NCBI RefSeq assembly: GCF_014268455.2
Contig: NZ_CP077085.1
Location: forward strand, 186,001-250,000
DNA from: Pseudomonas shahriarae
Lineage (GTDB): Bacteria; Pseudomonadota; Gammaproteobacteria; Pseudomonadales; Pseudomonadaceae
Reading direction: 5' to 3'
Length of the DNA stretch: 64,000 bases
Shown here: piece after piece, positions 36,255 to 47,465 of the stretch
Numbering within the stretch: position 1 is the stretch's first letter
Layout: each line of letters opens with the position of its first letter
Notes under the pieces: generated by a model
What the model saw: only the letters and a program-made list of their open reading frames with translations
Told to the model about the DNA's origin: nothing
Databases searched by the model: none
Position numbers and translations under genes: made by a program

Positions 36255-36791
36255 CTAGTTGTTGATAAGTTCTGCGGCAACCGCCGCCAGATCGTCAAAA
36301 ATCAAGGTGCCTACCGGCAGGTTTTTCGCCTGGGTCTTGTCGCCTTTCCCGGTCTTTACCAAAACTGGCTGAGAGTCGACGGCTTTGGCCGCCTCCAGGT
36401 CACCGAGACTGTCCCCGACGAACCATATCCCAGCCAGGGGCACCTTGTAATGTTCTGAAATGATTTTCAACATGCCAGGCTTGGGTTTGCGGCAATCGCA
36501 GCCCTCATCCGGCCCGTGGGGGCAGTACACCACCAGCCCCACCTCACCGCCCTGCTCCGCCACCAACGCGCGCAGGCGCGCATGCATGGCGTCCAGGGTG
36601 GCGATGTCGTAGTAGCCGCGGGCAATGCCGGACTGGTTGGTAGCAATGGCTACCGTCCAGCCGGCCTTGCTCAACTGCGCGATGGCCTCGATCGAGCCGG
36701 GCAGTGGGATCCACTCCTCCACCGACTTGATGTAAGCGTCGGAGTCGTAGTTGATCACCCCGTCCCGATCGAGAATCAGCAGTTTCAACAT
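36255..36791 (-). CDS. gmhB: D-glycero-beta-D-manno-heptose 1,7-bisphosphate 7-phosphatase
   Basis: HAD-superfamily phosphatase in ADP-heptose synthesis for the LPS inner core. The 178-residue product has the nucleophile motif LILDRDGVINYDSDAYIKS, IATNQSGIARGYYD, the zinc-binding CPHGPDEGCDCRKPKPGML loop characteristic of GmhB, and GIWFVGDSLGDLEAAKAV. It starts 2 bp after glyS, and plsC follows 82 bp downstream. Confidence 0.95.
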   Translation of the reverse strand: MLKLLILDRDGVINYDSDAYIKSVEEWIPLPGSIEAIAQLSKAGWTVAIATNQSGIARGYYDIATLDAMHARLRALVAEQGGEVGLVVYCPHGPDEGCDCRKPKPGMLKIISEHYKVPLAGIWFVGDSLGDLEAAKAVDSQPVLVKTGKGDKTQAKNLPVGTLIFDDLAAVAAELINN

Positions 36792-36793
36792 GA

Positions 36794-38844
36794 TCAGCTC
36801 AGCGTCGAAATGTCAGCGATATTGACGAACAAGCCGCGCAGGCGCGCCAGCATGGCGTAGCGGTTTTTCCGCACGCTGGCATCTTCGGCATTGATCATCA
36901 CCGCTTCGAAGAACGCATCCACCGGCTCACGCAAGGTGGCCAGGCGCGCCAGTGCTTCGGCGTAGTTGCGCTCGGCGATCAGCGGCTTCACGGCGTTTTC
37001 TGCCTTGGCGATAGCCGAGTTCAGCGAGAACTCCTTGGCATCGGCAAACAGGCCAGGGTCGACATCCGCATTGCCCAGGCCTTCGGCCTTGCTCAGCAGG
37101 TTCGACACGCGCTTGTTCACGGCGGCCAGGGCGTCGGCTTCCGGCAGCTTGCGGAACGCTTGTACGGCTTGCACACGCTGGTCGAAGTCCAGTGCCGAGC
37201 CTGGTTGCAGGGCACGTACCGACAGGTAGACGGAAACGTCCACGCCTTCGTCTTCATAGCGCGCACGCAGACGGTCGAATACGAACTCCAGCACTTGCTC
37301 GGCCAGGCCGGCTTGCTTGACCTTGCTACCAAACTGGCCGACGGCAAATACCACGGCCTGGGTCAGGTCGAGGTCCAACTGCTTGTCGATCAGGATGCGC
37401 AGCACGCCCAGGGCCGCACGGCGCAGGGCATACGGGTCTTTGCTGCCGGTCGGCAACATGCCGATGCCGAAGATACCGACCAGGGTGTCCAGCTTGTCAG
37501 CGATGGCCACCGCGGCACCGGTCAGGGTGGTCGGCAGCTCGGCGCCAGCACCGCGCGGCATGTACTGCTCGTTCAGGGCCAGGGCGACGTCTTCAGGCTC
37601 GCCGTCATTGAGCGCGTAGTAGTAACCGGCAACGCCTTGCATTTCCGGGAACTCGCCGACCATCTCGGTAGCCAGGTCGCATTTGCACAGCAGGCCCGCA
37701 CGTGCCGCCAGGGTGGCGTCGCCGCCAATGCGTGGCGCGATGTAGGCCGCCAGCTTGGAAACCCGCACAGCCTTGTCGTAGACGCTGCCCAGCTTCTCTT
37801 GGAACACCACGTTCTGCAGGCGCAGGTTGAAGTCTTCGAGCTTCTGCTTCTTGTCTTGCTTGAAGAAGAACTCGGCGTCAGTCAGGCGCGGGCGCACGAC
37901 TTTCTCGTTACCGGCGATGATCTGCTGCGGGTCCTTGCTCTCGATGTTGGCCACGGTGATAAAGCGCGGCAGCAACTTGCCGTCCACATCCAGCAGGCAG
38001 AAATACTTCTGGTTGTCCTGCATGGTGGTGATCAGGGCTTCTTGCGGCACATCGAGGAAGCGCTCTTCGAACGAGCACACCAGCGGTACCGGCCATTCAA
38101 CCAGCGCGGTCACTTCGTCGAGCAGGCTTGGCGGCACGATGGCCGTGCCTTCCTGCAGGCGGGCCAGCTCTTCGGTGCGCTTGCTGATCAGCTCGCGACG
38201 CTCGTTGGCATCCGCCAGCACATAGGCTGCACGCAGGTCGTTGAGGTAGTTGGCCGGCGAAGTGATGCGCACGTTTTCCGGGTGGTGGAAGCGGTGGCCA
38301 CGGGAGTCGCGGCCGGCCTTCTGGGCCAGGATAGTGCAGTCGATGACTTGATCACCGAGCAGCATCACCAACCATTGGGTCGGACGTACGAATTCTTCCT
38401 TGCGTGCACCCCAGCGCATGCGCTTGGGGATCGGCAGGTCATTGAGGGAATCTTCAACGATGGTCGGCAACAGGCTGGCGGTTGGCTTGCCCTTGATGAC
38501 CTGGCTGAACCGCAGTTTCGGGCCGCTCTGGTCGATCTCGCTCAGCTCGACGCCACACTTCTTGGCAAAACCAAGGGCTGCCTGGGTCGGGTTGCCTTCG
38601 GCATCGAAAGCGGCCTGGCGTGGCGGGCCGTCGAGGTTGATGTTGCGGTCCGGCTGCTGGGTTTCCAGCGCGGTCAGCAATACCGCCAGGCGACGTGGCG
38701 CGGCGTAGACCTTCTTGGCTTCAAACTTCAGGCCGGCAGTCTGCAGGCCTTTTTCGATACCGGCCAAAAATGCATCGGCCAGGGTGTTCAGGGCCTTGGG
38801 TGGCAGCTCTTCGGTGCCCAGTTCAACCAGGAAATCTTGAGCAC

Positions 38845-38848
<4 letters not shown>
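36794..38848 (-). CDS. glyS: Glycyl-tRNA synthetase beta subunit
   Basis: Large subunit of the alpha2beta2 glycyl-tRNA synthetase, responsible for tRNA binding. At 684 residues it has the normal length, starting [20 protein letters not shown], with [29 protein letters not shown] and the HD-like core [20 protein letters not shown]. The DALR-type anticodon-binding domain is at the C-terminus. Its ATG overlaps the glyQ stop by 4 bp, giving balanced subunit synthesis. Confidence 0.98.
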
Positions 38849-39798
<950 letters not shown>

Positions 39799-39879
39799 AA
39801 AATTCACCTGTTACTTGGGCTGCGATTTAAAGGGCGGGAGTATACCCGATTCGGCCCCGCCACCACTCCCTGGAGCCTT

Positions 39880-40437
39880 ATGCCACGCTGCTTTTGGTGT
39901 TCTGAAGATCCGCTGTACATGGCTTATCACGATCAAGAGTGGGGAACGCCGCTGCGCGATGCGCAGGGTTTGTTCGAGTTGCTTTTGCTCGAAGGGTTCC
40001 AGGCGGGCCTGTCCTGGATCACCGTTTTACGCAAACGCGAGCATTATCGAAAGGTCTTGTTCGGTTTTGATCCAAAGCGCCTGGCGCAGTTGAGCGATGC
40101 CGAGATCGAGCAGTTGATGCTCGACCCAGGCATTGTGCGCAACCGCTTGAAACTCAATGCCACCCGGCGCAATGCCGCGGCCTGGCTGGCGCTGGAGGAT
40201 CCGGTGGGGTTGCTCTGGTCGTTTGTCGGCGGCGTGCCCAAGGTCAATCATTTCAAGGATCGCAGCCAGGTCCCGGCGATTACGCCAGAGGCCGAAGCCA
40301 TGAGCAAAGCCCTCAAGAAAGCCGGTTTTACGTTCGTCGGGCCGACCATCTGCTACGCGTTCATGCAGGCCTCAGGCATGGTCATGGACCACACCCAGGA
40401 CTGCGACCGTTACGCGGACTTGGTCAACGCCGGTTAG
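39880..40437 (+). CDS. tag: DNA-3-methyladenine glycosylase I
   Basis: Base-excision enzyme that removes 3-methyladenine. The ATG at 39880 gives 185 residues. The zinc-snap ligands are visible: Cys4 in MPRCFWC and His17 in AYHDQEWG, with the C-terminal His and Cys in MDHTQDCDRY. The core shows EGFQAGLSWITVLRKREHYR and FVGPTICYAFMQASG. The frame is open far upstream, antisense to glyQ, but that is not coding. The acyltransferase gene follows 40 bp downstream. Confidence 0.96.
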   Translation: MPRCFWCSEDPLYMAYHDQEWGTPLRDAQGLFELLLLEGFQAGLSWITVLRKREHYRKVLFGFDPKRLAQLSDAEIEQLMLDPGIVRNRLKLNATRRNAAAWLALEDPVGLLWSFVGGVPKVNHFKDRSQVPAITPEAEAMSKALKKAGFTFVGPTICYAFMQASGMVMDHTQDCDRYADLVNAG

Positions 40438-40477
40438 AATGGCCGCTTTGCGCACCACACACGATCAGGAGTGACCT

Positions 40478-41365
40478 GTGGAAAAGTTAAAAGGCGCCTT
40501 GCTGGTAGGCGCTCTGCGATTGTTTGCCCTGCTGCCCTGGCGCGCTGTGCAAGCCGTGGGTTCGGCGATTGGCTGGATCATGTGGAAAACCCCCAACCGC
40601 TCCCGCGACACGGTGCGGATCAACCTCTCCAAGTGTTTCCCGGACATGGACCCGGCCGAGCGTGAGCGCCTGGTGGGCCAGAGCCTGATGGATATCGGCA
40701 AGTCCCTGACCGAAAGCGCCTGCGCCTGGATCTGGCCGGCCCAGCGCTCCATCGACCTGGTGCGCGAAGTCGAAGGCCTGGAAGTGCTGCAGCAAGCCTT
40801 GGCCTCGGGCAAAGGCGTGGTCGGCATCACCAGCCACCTGGGCAACTGGGAAGTGTTGAACCACTTCTATTGCAGCCAGTGCAAACCGATCATTTTCTAC
40901 CGCCCGCCCAAGCTCAAGGCAGTGGATGACCTGCTGCGCAAGCAACGCGTGCAACTGGGCAACCGAGTGGCGGCGTCGACCAAGGAAGGCATCCTCAGCG
41001 TGATCAAGGAAGTGCGCAAGGGCGGCCAGGTGGGGATTCCTGCAGATCCGGAGCCGGCGGAATCGGCCGGGATTTTCGTACCGTTCTTCGCCACCCAGGC
41101 GCTGACCAGCAAGTTCGTGCCGAACATGCTCGCCGGCCATAAGGCGGTGGGTGTGTTCCTGCATGCCCTGCGGCTGCCGGACGGCTCGGGCTACAAAGTG
41201 ATCCTGGAAGCGGCGCCGGAAGACATGTACAGCACCGACACGGCCACCTCCTGCGCGGCGATGAGCAAGGTGGTGGAGCGTTATGTCGGCGCCTACCCGA
41301 GCCAGTACATGTGGAGCATGAAGCGCTTCAAGAAACGCCCGCCAGGCGAGGCGCGTTGGTACTGA
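40478..41365 (+). CDS. Lipid A biosynthesis (HtrB/LpxL-type) late acyltransferase
   Basis: 295-residue inner-membrane acyltransferase that adds a secondary acyl chain to lipid A. It has an N-terminal membrane helix (GALLVGALRLFALLPW), RDTVRINLSKCFPDMDPAER, the catalytic H-X4-E motif as SHLGNWEVLNHFY and QVGIPADPEPAESAGIFVPF, which aligns with the substrate-binding region of LpxL/LpxM. The start is GTG at 40478. Position after tag matches the htrB-type gene of P. aeruginosa; which acyl position and chain it uses cannot be judged here. Confidence 0.9.
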   Translation: MEKLKGALLVGALRLFALLPWRAVQAVGSAIGWIMWKTPNRSRDTVRINLSKCFPDMDPAERERLVGQSLMDIGKSLTESACAWIWPAQRSIDLVREVEGLEVLQQALASGKGVVGITSHLGNWEVLNHFYCSQCKPIIFYRPPKLKAVDDLLRKQRVQLGNRVAASTKEGILSVIKEVRKGGQVGIPADPEPAESAGIFVPFFATQALTSKFVPNMLAGHKAVGVFLHALRLPDGSGYKVILEAAPEDMYSTDTATSCAAMSKVVERYVGAYPSQYMWSMKRFKKRPPGEARWY

Positions 41366-41398
41366 TTCGCGACTGACTCAAGGTCGATGCAAAACCAA

Positions 41399-41487
41399 TG
41401 TGGGAGCGGGCTTGCTCGCGAATGCAGAGTCTCAGTCACTGAATGTGTAGCTGATACACCGCATTCGCGAGCAAGCCCGCTCCCACA
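41399..41487. repeat. REP palindrome pair (inverted)
   Basis: TGTGGGAGCGGGCTTGCTCG at 41399 and its inverted copy ending at 41487, same family as 5897-5985. It lies between the convergent acyltransferase and TPR genes. Confidence 0.9.
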
Positions 41488-41501
41488 TTTGTGATCTCCA
41501 T

Positions 41502-41813
41502 TCAGGCTTGGCGGTCGAGTTTCTTCAGGAACACCGTCATCTCTTTCTCGGCCTGCTTGTCGCCGTGGGCCTGGGCCGCTGTAATCCCCTGCTCCCATGC
41601 CTGGCGTGCTGCGCTTTTATCGCCCAGCGCAGCGTGTGCCTTGCCCAGCAGCTTCCACGCCGCCGAATACTTCGGGTCAAACCCGACGCACCTCTGCAAA
41701 TGCTCGGCCGCCTTGGCGTTGTCTTTCAGGTCCAGGTAACCCTTGCCCAAGCCAAAGCGCAGCAGCGAGTTATCCACACCCTTGGCGAGCATTTTTTCCA
41801 GGGATTCGAGCAT
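41502..41813 (-). CDS. Tetratricopeptide-repeat protein
   Basis: 103-residue soluble protein made of about two to three TPR units (LLRFGLGKGYLDLKDNAKAA, AAWKLLGKAHAALGDKSAAR, AWEQGITAAQAHGDKQAEKE). TPRs bind protein partners; none can be named. A similar small gene is found next to trkA in P. aeruginosa. It lies 18 bp downstream of trkA on the same strand, so cotranscription is likely. An exact DnaA box (41770) lies within the coding sequence. Confidence 0.88.
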   Translation of the reverse strand: MLESLEKMLAKGVDNSLLRFGLGKGYLDLKDNAKAAEHLQRCVGFDPKYSAAWKLLGKAHAALGDKSAARQAWEQGITAAQAHGDKQAEKEMTVFLKKLDRQA

Positions 41814-41831
41814 GTCGGTCTCTCCGTCAGA

Positions 41832-43205
41832 TCAGAAAAAGCTCAACCCCACGTGGAACAGCTTCTCCACATCGCGGATATGTTTTTTATCCACCAGGAA
41901 CAGAATCACATGGTCACCCGTGGCGATTACCGTGTCGTCATGGGCGATGATCACTTCTTCATCGCGGATGATCGCGCCAATGGTGGTGCCCGGTGGCAAG
42001 CCGATATCGCGAATCGCCCGGCCGATCACCTTGCTCGACTTGGAGTCACCATGGGCAATCGCCTCGATGGCTTCCGCCGCGCCGCGCCGCAATGAGTGCA
42101 CGCTGACGATATCGCCGCGCCGCACGTGGGCCAGCAAGGTGCCGATGGTGGCCAGTTGCGGGCTGATGGCAATGTCGATGTCGCCGCCCTGGATCAGGTC
42201 CACATAGGCCGGGTTGTTGATGATGGTCATCACCTTCTTCGCCCCCAGCCGCTTGGCCAGCAGCGATGACATGATGTTGGCCTCGTCATCGTTGGTCAGG
42301 GCCAGGAAGATATCCGCGTCGGCGATATTTTCTTCCATCAGCAGGTCACGATCCGACGCGCTGCCTTGCAGCACCACGGTGCTGTCGAGGGTATCGGACA
42401 AGTAGCGGCAGCGCGCGGCGTTCATCTCGATGATCTTCACCTGGTAGCGGCTTTCGATGGCCTCGGCCAGGCGTTCGCCAATCTGCCCGCCGCCGGCGAT
42501 GACAATGCGCTTGTAGCTCTCGTCGAGCCGGCGCATTTCGCTCATCACGGCACGGATATTGGCCTTGGCGGCGATGAAGAAGACTTCGTCGTCGGCTTCG
42601 ATCACCGTGTCGCCCTGGGGCAGGATCGGCCGGTCGCGGCGGAAAATCGCGGCTACGCGGGTTTCCACATTCGGCATATGTTCGCGCAGCTGGCGCAGTT
42701 GCTGGCCCACCAGCGGCCCGCCGTAGTAGGCCTTGACCGCCACCAGTTGCGCCTTGCCTTCGGCAAAGTCGATCACCTGCAGTGCACCGGGGATTTCGAT
42801 CAGGCGCTTGATGTAGTGGGTGACCACCTGCTCCGGGCTGATCAGCACGTCCACCGGAATCGCGTCGTTGTCGAACAGCCCGGCGCGGGTCAGGTAGGCC
42901 GCTTCACGCACCCGGGCGATCTTGGTCGGGGTGTGGAACAGGGTGTGAGCGACCTGGCAGGCGACCATGTTGGTCTCGTCACTGTTGGTCACCGCCACCA
43001 GCATGTCGGCATCGTCGGCACCGGCCTGACGCAACACAGTGGGGAACGAGGCGCGGCCCTGGACCGTGCGGATATCCAGGCGGTCACCCAGGCCACGCAG
43101 GCGTTCGGCGTCGGTGTCGACCACAGTAATGTCGTTGGCTTCACTGGCCAGGTGCTCGGCCAGCGTACCGCCGACCTGCCCTGCGCCGAGGATGATGATC
43201 TTCAT
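41832..43205 (-). CDS. trkA: Trk system potassium transporter peripheral protein TrkA
   Basis: NAD(H)-binding regulatory subunit on the cytoplasmic face of the Trk K+ uptake channel. The 457 residues form two tandem RCK units: [20 protein letters not shown] near residue 1 and [20 protein letters not shown] near 235, each followed by an RCK_C domain. It starts 23 bp after the rsmB stop, in an rsmB-trkA-TPR run downstream of fmt. Confidence 0.97.
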   Translation of the reverse strand: MKIIILGAGQVGGTLAEHLASEANDITVVDTDAERLRGLGDRLDIRTVQGRASFPTVLRQAGADDADMLVAVTNSDETNMVACQVAHTLFHTPTKIARVREAAYLTRAGLFDNDAIPVDVLISPEQVVTHYIKRLIEIPGALQVIDFAEGKAQLVAVKAYYGGPLVGQQLRQLREHMPNVETRVAAIFRRDRPILPQGDTVIEADDEVFFIAAKANIRAVMSEMRRLDESYKRIVIAGGGQIGERLAEAIESRYQVKIIEMNAARCRYLSDTLDSTVVLQGSASDRDLLMEENIADADIFLALTNDDEANIMSSLLAKRLGAKKVMTIINNPAYVDLIQGGDIDIAISPQLATIGTLLAHVRRGDIVSVHSLRRGAAEAIEAIAHGDSKSSKVIGRAIRDIGLPPGTTIGAIIRDEEVIIAHDDTVIATGDHVILFLVDKKHIRDVEKLFHVGLSFF

Positions 43206-43228
43206 CCGGTCACTCCCTTAAAAATCAT

Positions 43229-44539
43229 TCAACCGCGTGCAGCGGCAATCTTGATCAGCTTGGCGTAATAGAAGCCATCGTGCCCGCCTTCCTGCGCGAG
43301 CAACTGGCGGCCGTGGGACTGCTTGATGCCGGCGGTGGTGGCAATGTCCAACTCCCGCGCGCCGCTGGTGCGGGCGAGGAAGGCTTCGATCACTTCGGTG
43401 TTTTCGGTCGGCAACGTCGAGCAGGTGGCGTAGAGCAGGATGCCACCGACCTCCAGCGTCGGCCACAACGCGTCCAGCAACTCGCCTTGCAGCACAGCCA
43501 GGGCGGCGATGTCGTCGGGTTGGCGGGTCAGCTTGATATCCGGATGGCGGCGGATCACACCGGTGGCGGAACATGGCGCGTCCAGCAGGATGCGCTGGAA
43601 CGGCTTGCCATCCCACCAGGTGGCGGTGTCGCGCCCATCGGCGGCAATCAGCTCGGCGTCCAGGCCCAGGCGCGCAAGATTTTCGCGCACGCGTACCAGG
43701 CGCTTGGCTTCCAGGTCGACGGCGACGACGCCGGCCAGGCCGGGCTCGACTTCCATGATGTGACAGGTCTTGCCGCCCGGCGCGCAGCAGGCGTCCAGCA
43801 CCCGTTGGCCCGGCGCCAGGTCAAGCAGGTCGGCGGCCAGTTGCGCGGCTTCGTCCTGCACACTGATCCAGCCTTCGGCAAAGCCTGGCAGGCTGCGCAC
43901 ATCGCCTGCGGTCTCCAGCACGATGCCGTCCTGGCTGTACACACAGGCGCTGGCATTGATGCCGGCCTCTGCCAGTAATTGGAGATAGGCATCGCGGCTG
44001 TGATGGCGACGATTGACCCGCAGAATCATTGGCGGGTGGGCATTGTTGGCGGCGCAGATGGCTTCCCACTGCTCTGGCCAGAACGCCTTGAGGGATTTTT
44101 GCAGCCAGCGCGGGTGCGCAGTGCGCACTACCGGGTCGTGTTCGAGCTCGGCCAGCAACCCCTCGCTTTCGCGCTGGGCGCGGCGCAGCACGGCATTGAG
44201 CAAGGCCTTGGCCCAGGGCTTTTTCAGCTTGTCGGCGCAGCCTACGGTTTCGCCGATGGCGGCGTGGGCCGGCACCCGGCTGTAGAGCAATTGGTACAGC
44301 CCCACCAGCAGCAACGCCTCGACGTCGGCATCGGCGGCCTTGAACGGCTTTTGCAGCAGCTTGGCCGCCAGCGCCGACAGACGCGGCTGCCAGCGGGCGG
44401 TGCCAAAGGCCAAGTCCTGGGTGAAGCCGCGATCACGGTCTTCGACTTTATCCAGTTGCACCGGCAACGAGCTGTTCAGGGAGGCCTTGCCATTGAGCAC
44501 GGCGGCCAGGGCCTTGGCGGCGGCCAAACGCGGGTTCAT
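43229..44539 (-). CDS. rsmB: 16S rRNA (cytosine-967-C5)-methyltransferase
   Basis: SAM-dependent m5C methyltransferase. The 436-residue chain has an N-terminal NusB-like RNA-binding domain ([40 protein letters not shown]) and the catalytic domain with SAM motif [20 protein letters not shown]. The two cysteines of the family are in [17 protein letters not shown] and [14 protein letters not shown]. Its ATG overlaps the fmt stop by one base (TGATG). Confidence 0.97.
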   Translation of the reverse strand: MNPRLAAAKALAAVLNGKASLNSSLPVQLDKVEDRDRGFTQDLAFGTARWQPRLSALAAKLLQKPFKAADADVEALLLVGLYQLLYSRVPAHAAIGETVGCADKLKKPWAKALLNAVLRRAQRESEGLLAELEHDPVVRTAHPRWLQKSLKAFWPEQWEAICAANNAHPPMILRVNRRHHSRDAYLQLLAEAGINASACVYSQDGIVLETAGDVRSLPGFAEGWISVQDEAAQLAADLLDLAPGQRVLDACCAPGGKTCHIMEVEPGLAGVVAVDLEAKRLVRVRENLARLGLDAELIAADGRDTATWWDGKPFQRILLDAPCSATGVIRRHPDIKLTRQPDDIAALAVLQGELLDALWPTLEVGGILLYATCSTLPTENTEVIEAFLARTSGARELDIATTAGIKQSHGRQLLAQEGGHDGFYYAKLIKIAAARG

Positions 44540-45489
44540 CAAGCGTCCACTCCGAGGATGATGCCGGGGGCAAATTTCTCACGACGGCTGTTGAACAAAT
44601 CACTGAAGTTCAGCGCCTTGCCACCGGGCAATTGCAGACGGGTCAGACACAGTGCCTGTTCGCCGCAGGCCACCAGCAGGCCTTCCTTGCTGGCGCCGAT
44701 GATTTCACCGGGGGCGCCGCTGCCTTCGGCCAGGGTGGCGGCGAGGACTTTCAAGGCTTCGCCATTGAGGGTGCTGTGGCAGATCGGCCACGGGTTGAAG
44801 GCGCGTACCAGGCGCTCCAGCTCCACGGCCGGGCGGCTCCAGTCGATGCGTGCTTCGTCCTTGTTCAGCTTGTGGGCGTAGGTGGCGAGGCTGTCGTCCT
44901 GCGCTTCACCCTGCAAGGTGCCAGCAGCGAGACCGGCAATCGCCTCTACCACCGCAGGCGGGCCCATCTCCGCCAGGCGGTCGTGCAGGCTGCCGCCGGT
45001 GTCCTGTGCGGTGATGGGCGTGGTGACCTTGAGCAGCATCGGCCCGGTGTCCAGGCCGGCTTCCATGCGCATCACGGTCACGCCGCTTTCGGCGTCACCG
45101 GCTTGCACCGCGCGCTGGATCGGCGCCGCACCGCGCCAGCGCGGCAGCAGCGAGGCATGGCTGTTGATGCAGCCCAGGCGCGGGATATCCAGCACCGCCT
45201 GGGGGAGGATCAGGCCGTAGGCCACCACCACCAGCAGGTCCGGCTGCAGCGCGGCCAGTTCAGCCTGGGCCTCGGCATTGCGCAGGGTTGGCGGTTGCAG
45301 CACGACAATGCCGTGTTCCAGGGCAAGCTGCTTGACCGGGCTGGGCATCAGTTTTTGCCCACGGCCGGCCGGGCGATCCGGCTGGGTGTACACCGCGACG
45401 ATTTCATAAGGGCTGGCAAGCAGGGCCTTGAGGTGTTCGGCGGCAAATTCAGGGGTGCCGGCAAAAACGATGCGCAGTGGCTCGGTCAT
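44539..45489 (-). CDS. fmt: Methionyl-tRNA formyltransferase
   Basis: Formylates initiator Met-tRNA. The ATG at 45489 gives 316 residues starting [20 protein letters not shown]; the 10-formyl-THF site is marked by [20 protein letters not shown] and [17 protein letters not shown]. The C-terminal OB-like domain follows. It is paired with def upstream, the enzyme that later removes the formyl group, and coupled to rsmB downstream. Confidence 0.98.
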   Translation of the reverse strand: MTEPLRIVFAGTPEFAAEHLKALLASPYEIVAVYTQPDRPAGRGQKLMPSPVKQLALEHGIVVLQPPTLRNAEAQAELAALQPDLLVVVAYGLILPQAVLDIPRLGCINSHASLLPRWRGAAPIQRAVQAGDAESGVTVMRMEAGLDTGPMLLKVTTPITAQDTGGSLHDRLAEMGPPAVVEAIAGLAAGTLQGEAQDDSLATYAHKLNKDEARIDWSRPAVELERLVRAFNPWPICHSTLNGEALKVLAATLAEGSGAPGEIIGASKEGLLVACGEQALCLTRLQLPGGKALNFSDLFNSRREKFAPGIILGVDA

Positions 45490-45509
45490 GGGAAACGTCT
45501 CACAAAAGA

Positions 45510-45534
45510 AAAAGGCTTGCCGGAGCAAGCCTTT
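45510..45534 (-). terminator. Hairpin between def and fmt
   Basis: AAAGGCTTGC and GCAAGCCTTT pair around CGGA, and the minus strand continues with a T-rich tract. It lies between the def stop and the fmt start on the same strand, so it may attenuate rather than end the transcript. Confidence 0.65.
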
Positions 45535-45546
45535 GAAAGAAGGGAA

Positions 45547-46053
45547 TCAAGCTTGCTGGCGATGCTTCTTTTCCAGTTTCTTCTTGATCCGGTCGCGTTT
45601 GAGCGTGGACAGGTAATCGACAAACAGCTTGCCGTTGAGGTGGTCGCACTCATGCTGGATGCACACCGCCAACAGGCCTTCGGCAATCAGCTCGAAGGGT
45701 TTGCCATCGCGGTCCAGGGCCTTGATCTTGACGCGCAGCGGGCGCTCGACGTTCTCGTAGAACTCCGGCACCGACAGGCAGCCTTCCTGGTATTCGCCCA
45801 TCTCGTCGGTCAGCGGCTCGAACTCCGGGTTGATGTACACCCTCGGTTCGCTGCGGTCTTCGGACAGGTCCATGACCACCACGCGCAGGTGCACGTTGAC
45901 CTGGGTCGCGGCGAGGCCGATGCCCGGTGCTTCATACATTGTTTCAAACATGTCATCGACCAACTGACGAACCTTGTCGTCCACTACGGCCACCGGTTTG
46001 GCGATAGTGCGCAGGCGCGAGTCCGGAAATTCGAGGATGTTCAAAATAGCCAT
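45547..46053 (-). CDS. def: Peptide deformylase
   Basis: Metalloenzyme that removes the N-formyl group from new proteins. The ATG at 46053 gives 168 residues starting [20 protein letters not shown]. All three family motifs are present: [17 protein letters not shown] and [11 protein letters not shown], supplying the metal-binding Cys and two His. The frame is open 37 codons further but those residues are not family-like. In P. aeruginosa a LysM-protein gene is divergent from it; here that space is nearly empty. Confidence 0.98.
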   Translation of the reverse strand: MAILNILEFPDSRLRTIAKPVAVVDDKVRQLVDDMFETMYEAPGIGLAATQVNVHLRVVVMDLSEDRSEPRVYINPEFEPLTDEMGEYQEGCLSVPEFYENVERPLRVKIKALDRDGKPFELIAEGLLAVCIQHECDHLNGKLFVDYLSTLKRDRIKKKLEKKHRQQA

Positions 46054-46185
46054 AAGCGTAATTGCTGCACATGTGAGGTAAAGGCAAATCGGCGTCGGGA
46101 CACCCGCACGGCCGGTGTGAAACGCTCGCAGGCCGCGAAGGCCAGGCATTTCACGCGAACCCACATAATAAAGGAGATTGCCCCC

Positions 46186-46239
46186 ATGAGGAAATCGCTA
46201 CTCGTCTTCAAAACAGGCGGCCCGGTTGGGCGGCAATAA
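46186..46239 (+). pseudogene. Possible remnant start of a LysM-domain gene
   Basis: A strong ribosome site (AAGGAG) stands nine bases before an ATG that opens a 17-codon frame, [17 protein letters not shown], then TAA. The first residues look like the start of a signal peptide, and from memory resemble LysM proteins encoded between def and dprA in other Pseudomonas. Only 263 bp separate def from dprA here, so the rest of such a gene would be deleted. No second fragment was seen. Confidence 0.35.
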
Positions 46240-46316
46240 CCAGTTGCAATAATTAGCCTGCTAAAGAAGTTACCAACAGAGTTATCCACAGCTTGTTCCT
46301 GATCAAGGATGATCAT

Positions 46317-47411
46317 ATGTCAGTCATTCATACCCCGGATATTTCCCCTGCCGAGCTCGAAGCCCGCCTGCGTTTGCACCGTATGCCGGAGTTGGGGCCA
46401 AGGCGTTTTAAAACATTGATCGAGGCCTTTGGCTGCGCCTCAAAAGCCATCGGCGCGCCAGCCAGTGCCTGGCGCTCCCTGGGGTTGCCGGCGGCCTGCG
46501 CCGAAGCCCGGCGCAGTGCGCAAGTGCGTGATGGCGCCAGCGCCGCATTGGCCTGGCTAGAGCGCCCGGCCCAGCATTTGTTGATGTGGGACCAGCCCGA
46601 CTACCCAGCCTTGCTGGCCGAACTGGACGATGCGCCGCCGTTATTATTCGTGGCCGGCACGCCCGCTATCCTGGAAAAACCGCAGTTGGCCATGGTCGGC
46701 AGCCGACGCGCTTCGCGCCCTGGAATGGATACGGCGGCAGCCTTTTCCCGCAGCCTGGCGAGCGCCGGTTTTGTCATCACCAGTGGGTTGGCCCTGGGAA
46801 TTGATGGGGCCGCCCATCAGGCGGCATTAGATGTCGGAGGGCAGACTATCGGGGTGCTGGGCACCGGCCTGGAAAATTTTTATCCACAGCGCCACCGCCG
46901 GCTCGCCGAGGCAATGATTGCTCAGGGCAGCGCGGTGGTTTCCGAGTTTCCGCTGGACGCCGGCCCCCAGGCTGGAAACTTCCCACGACGCAACCGCATT
47001 ATCAGTGGTCTGTCCCTGGGCGTGCTGGTGGTGGAAGCCAGCGTGGCCAGTGGCTCGCTGATTACTGCGCGGCTGGCCGCCGAGCAGGGGCGCGAGGTGT
47101 ATGCGATACCGGGCTCGATTCATCATCCGGGGGCCCGGGGCTGCCATCAGTTGATCCGTGACGGTGCGGTGTTGGTGGAAACCATCGAACACATTCTTGA
47201 AGGGTTGCGCGGCTGGCAGGCGTTGTCGCGGCCCGCGCCGGTGGCCGTGACCCACCCGCTGGTGGCGCTGCTGCACGCGGCGCCCCAGACCAGTGAAAGT
47301 TTGGCCATTGCCAGCGGGCAAAGCCTGTCCCAGGTGTTGGTGAGCCTTACCGAACTGGAGCTGGAGGGCCGGGTGATCTGTGAAAGCGGCCGCTGGCTCG
47401 CGCGCAGTTAG
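46317..47411 (+). CDS. dprA: DNA-processing protein DprA (Smf)
   Basis: Binds incoming single-stranded DNA and loads RecA during transformation; conserved also in species not known to be competent. The 364-residue product has an N-terminal SAM-like part (LRLHRMPELGPRRFKTLIEA), the Rossmann core PQLAMVGSRRASRPGMDTAA, GLALGIDGAAHQAALDVGGQ and FPRRNRIISGLSLGVLVVEA, and a C-terminal winged-helix-like DML1 domain (SESLAIASGQSLSQVLVSLT). The ATG at 46317 follows AAGGATG; an upstream in-frame start adds eight residues. An exact DnaA box lies 27 bp before it (46282). Confidence 0.95.
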   Translation: MSVIHTPDISPAELEARLRLHRMPELGPRRFKTLIEAFGCASKAIGAPASAWRSLGLPAACAEARRSAQVRDGASAALAWLERPAQHLLMWDQPDYPALLAELDDAPPLLFVAGTPAILEKPQLAMVGSRRASRPGMDTAAAFSRSLASAGFVITSGLALGIDGAAHQAALDVGGQTIGVLGTGLENFYPQRHRRLAEAMIAQGSAVVSEFPLDAGPQAGNFPRRNRIISGLSLGVLVVEASVASGSLITARLAAEQGREVYAIPGSIHHPGARGCHQLIRDGAVLVETIEHILEGLRGWQALSRPAPVAVTHPLVALLHAAPQTSESLAIASGQSLSQVLVSLTELELEGRVICESGRWLARS

Positions 47412-47465
47412 GTTTTGTTACGAAGATCGGTAAACTGCGCAGAGCTTTAGTCCGGAGAGTGAGTA

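Noticed and set aside
41845..41860. parS-like AACCCCACGTGGAACA at the 3' end of trkA
   Set aside because: Only the right half matches; 4 of 16 positions differ, so ParB binding is unlikely.
46041..46316. 91-codon minus-strand frame antisense to the dprA leader
   Set aside because: It covers the def start region in another phase with no ribosome site; regarded as chance.
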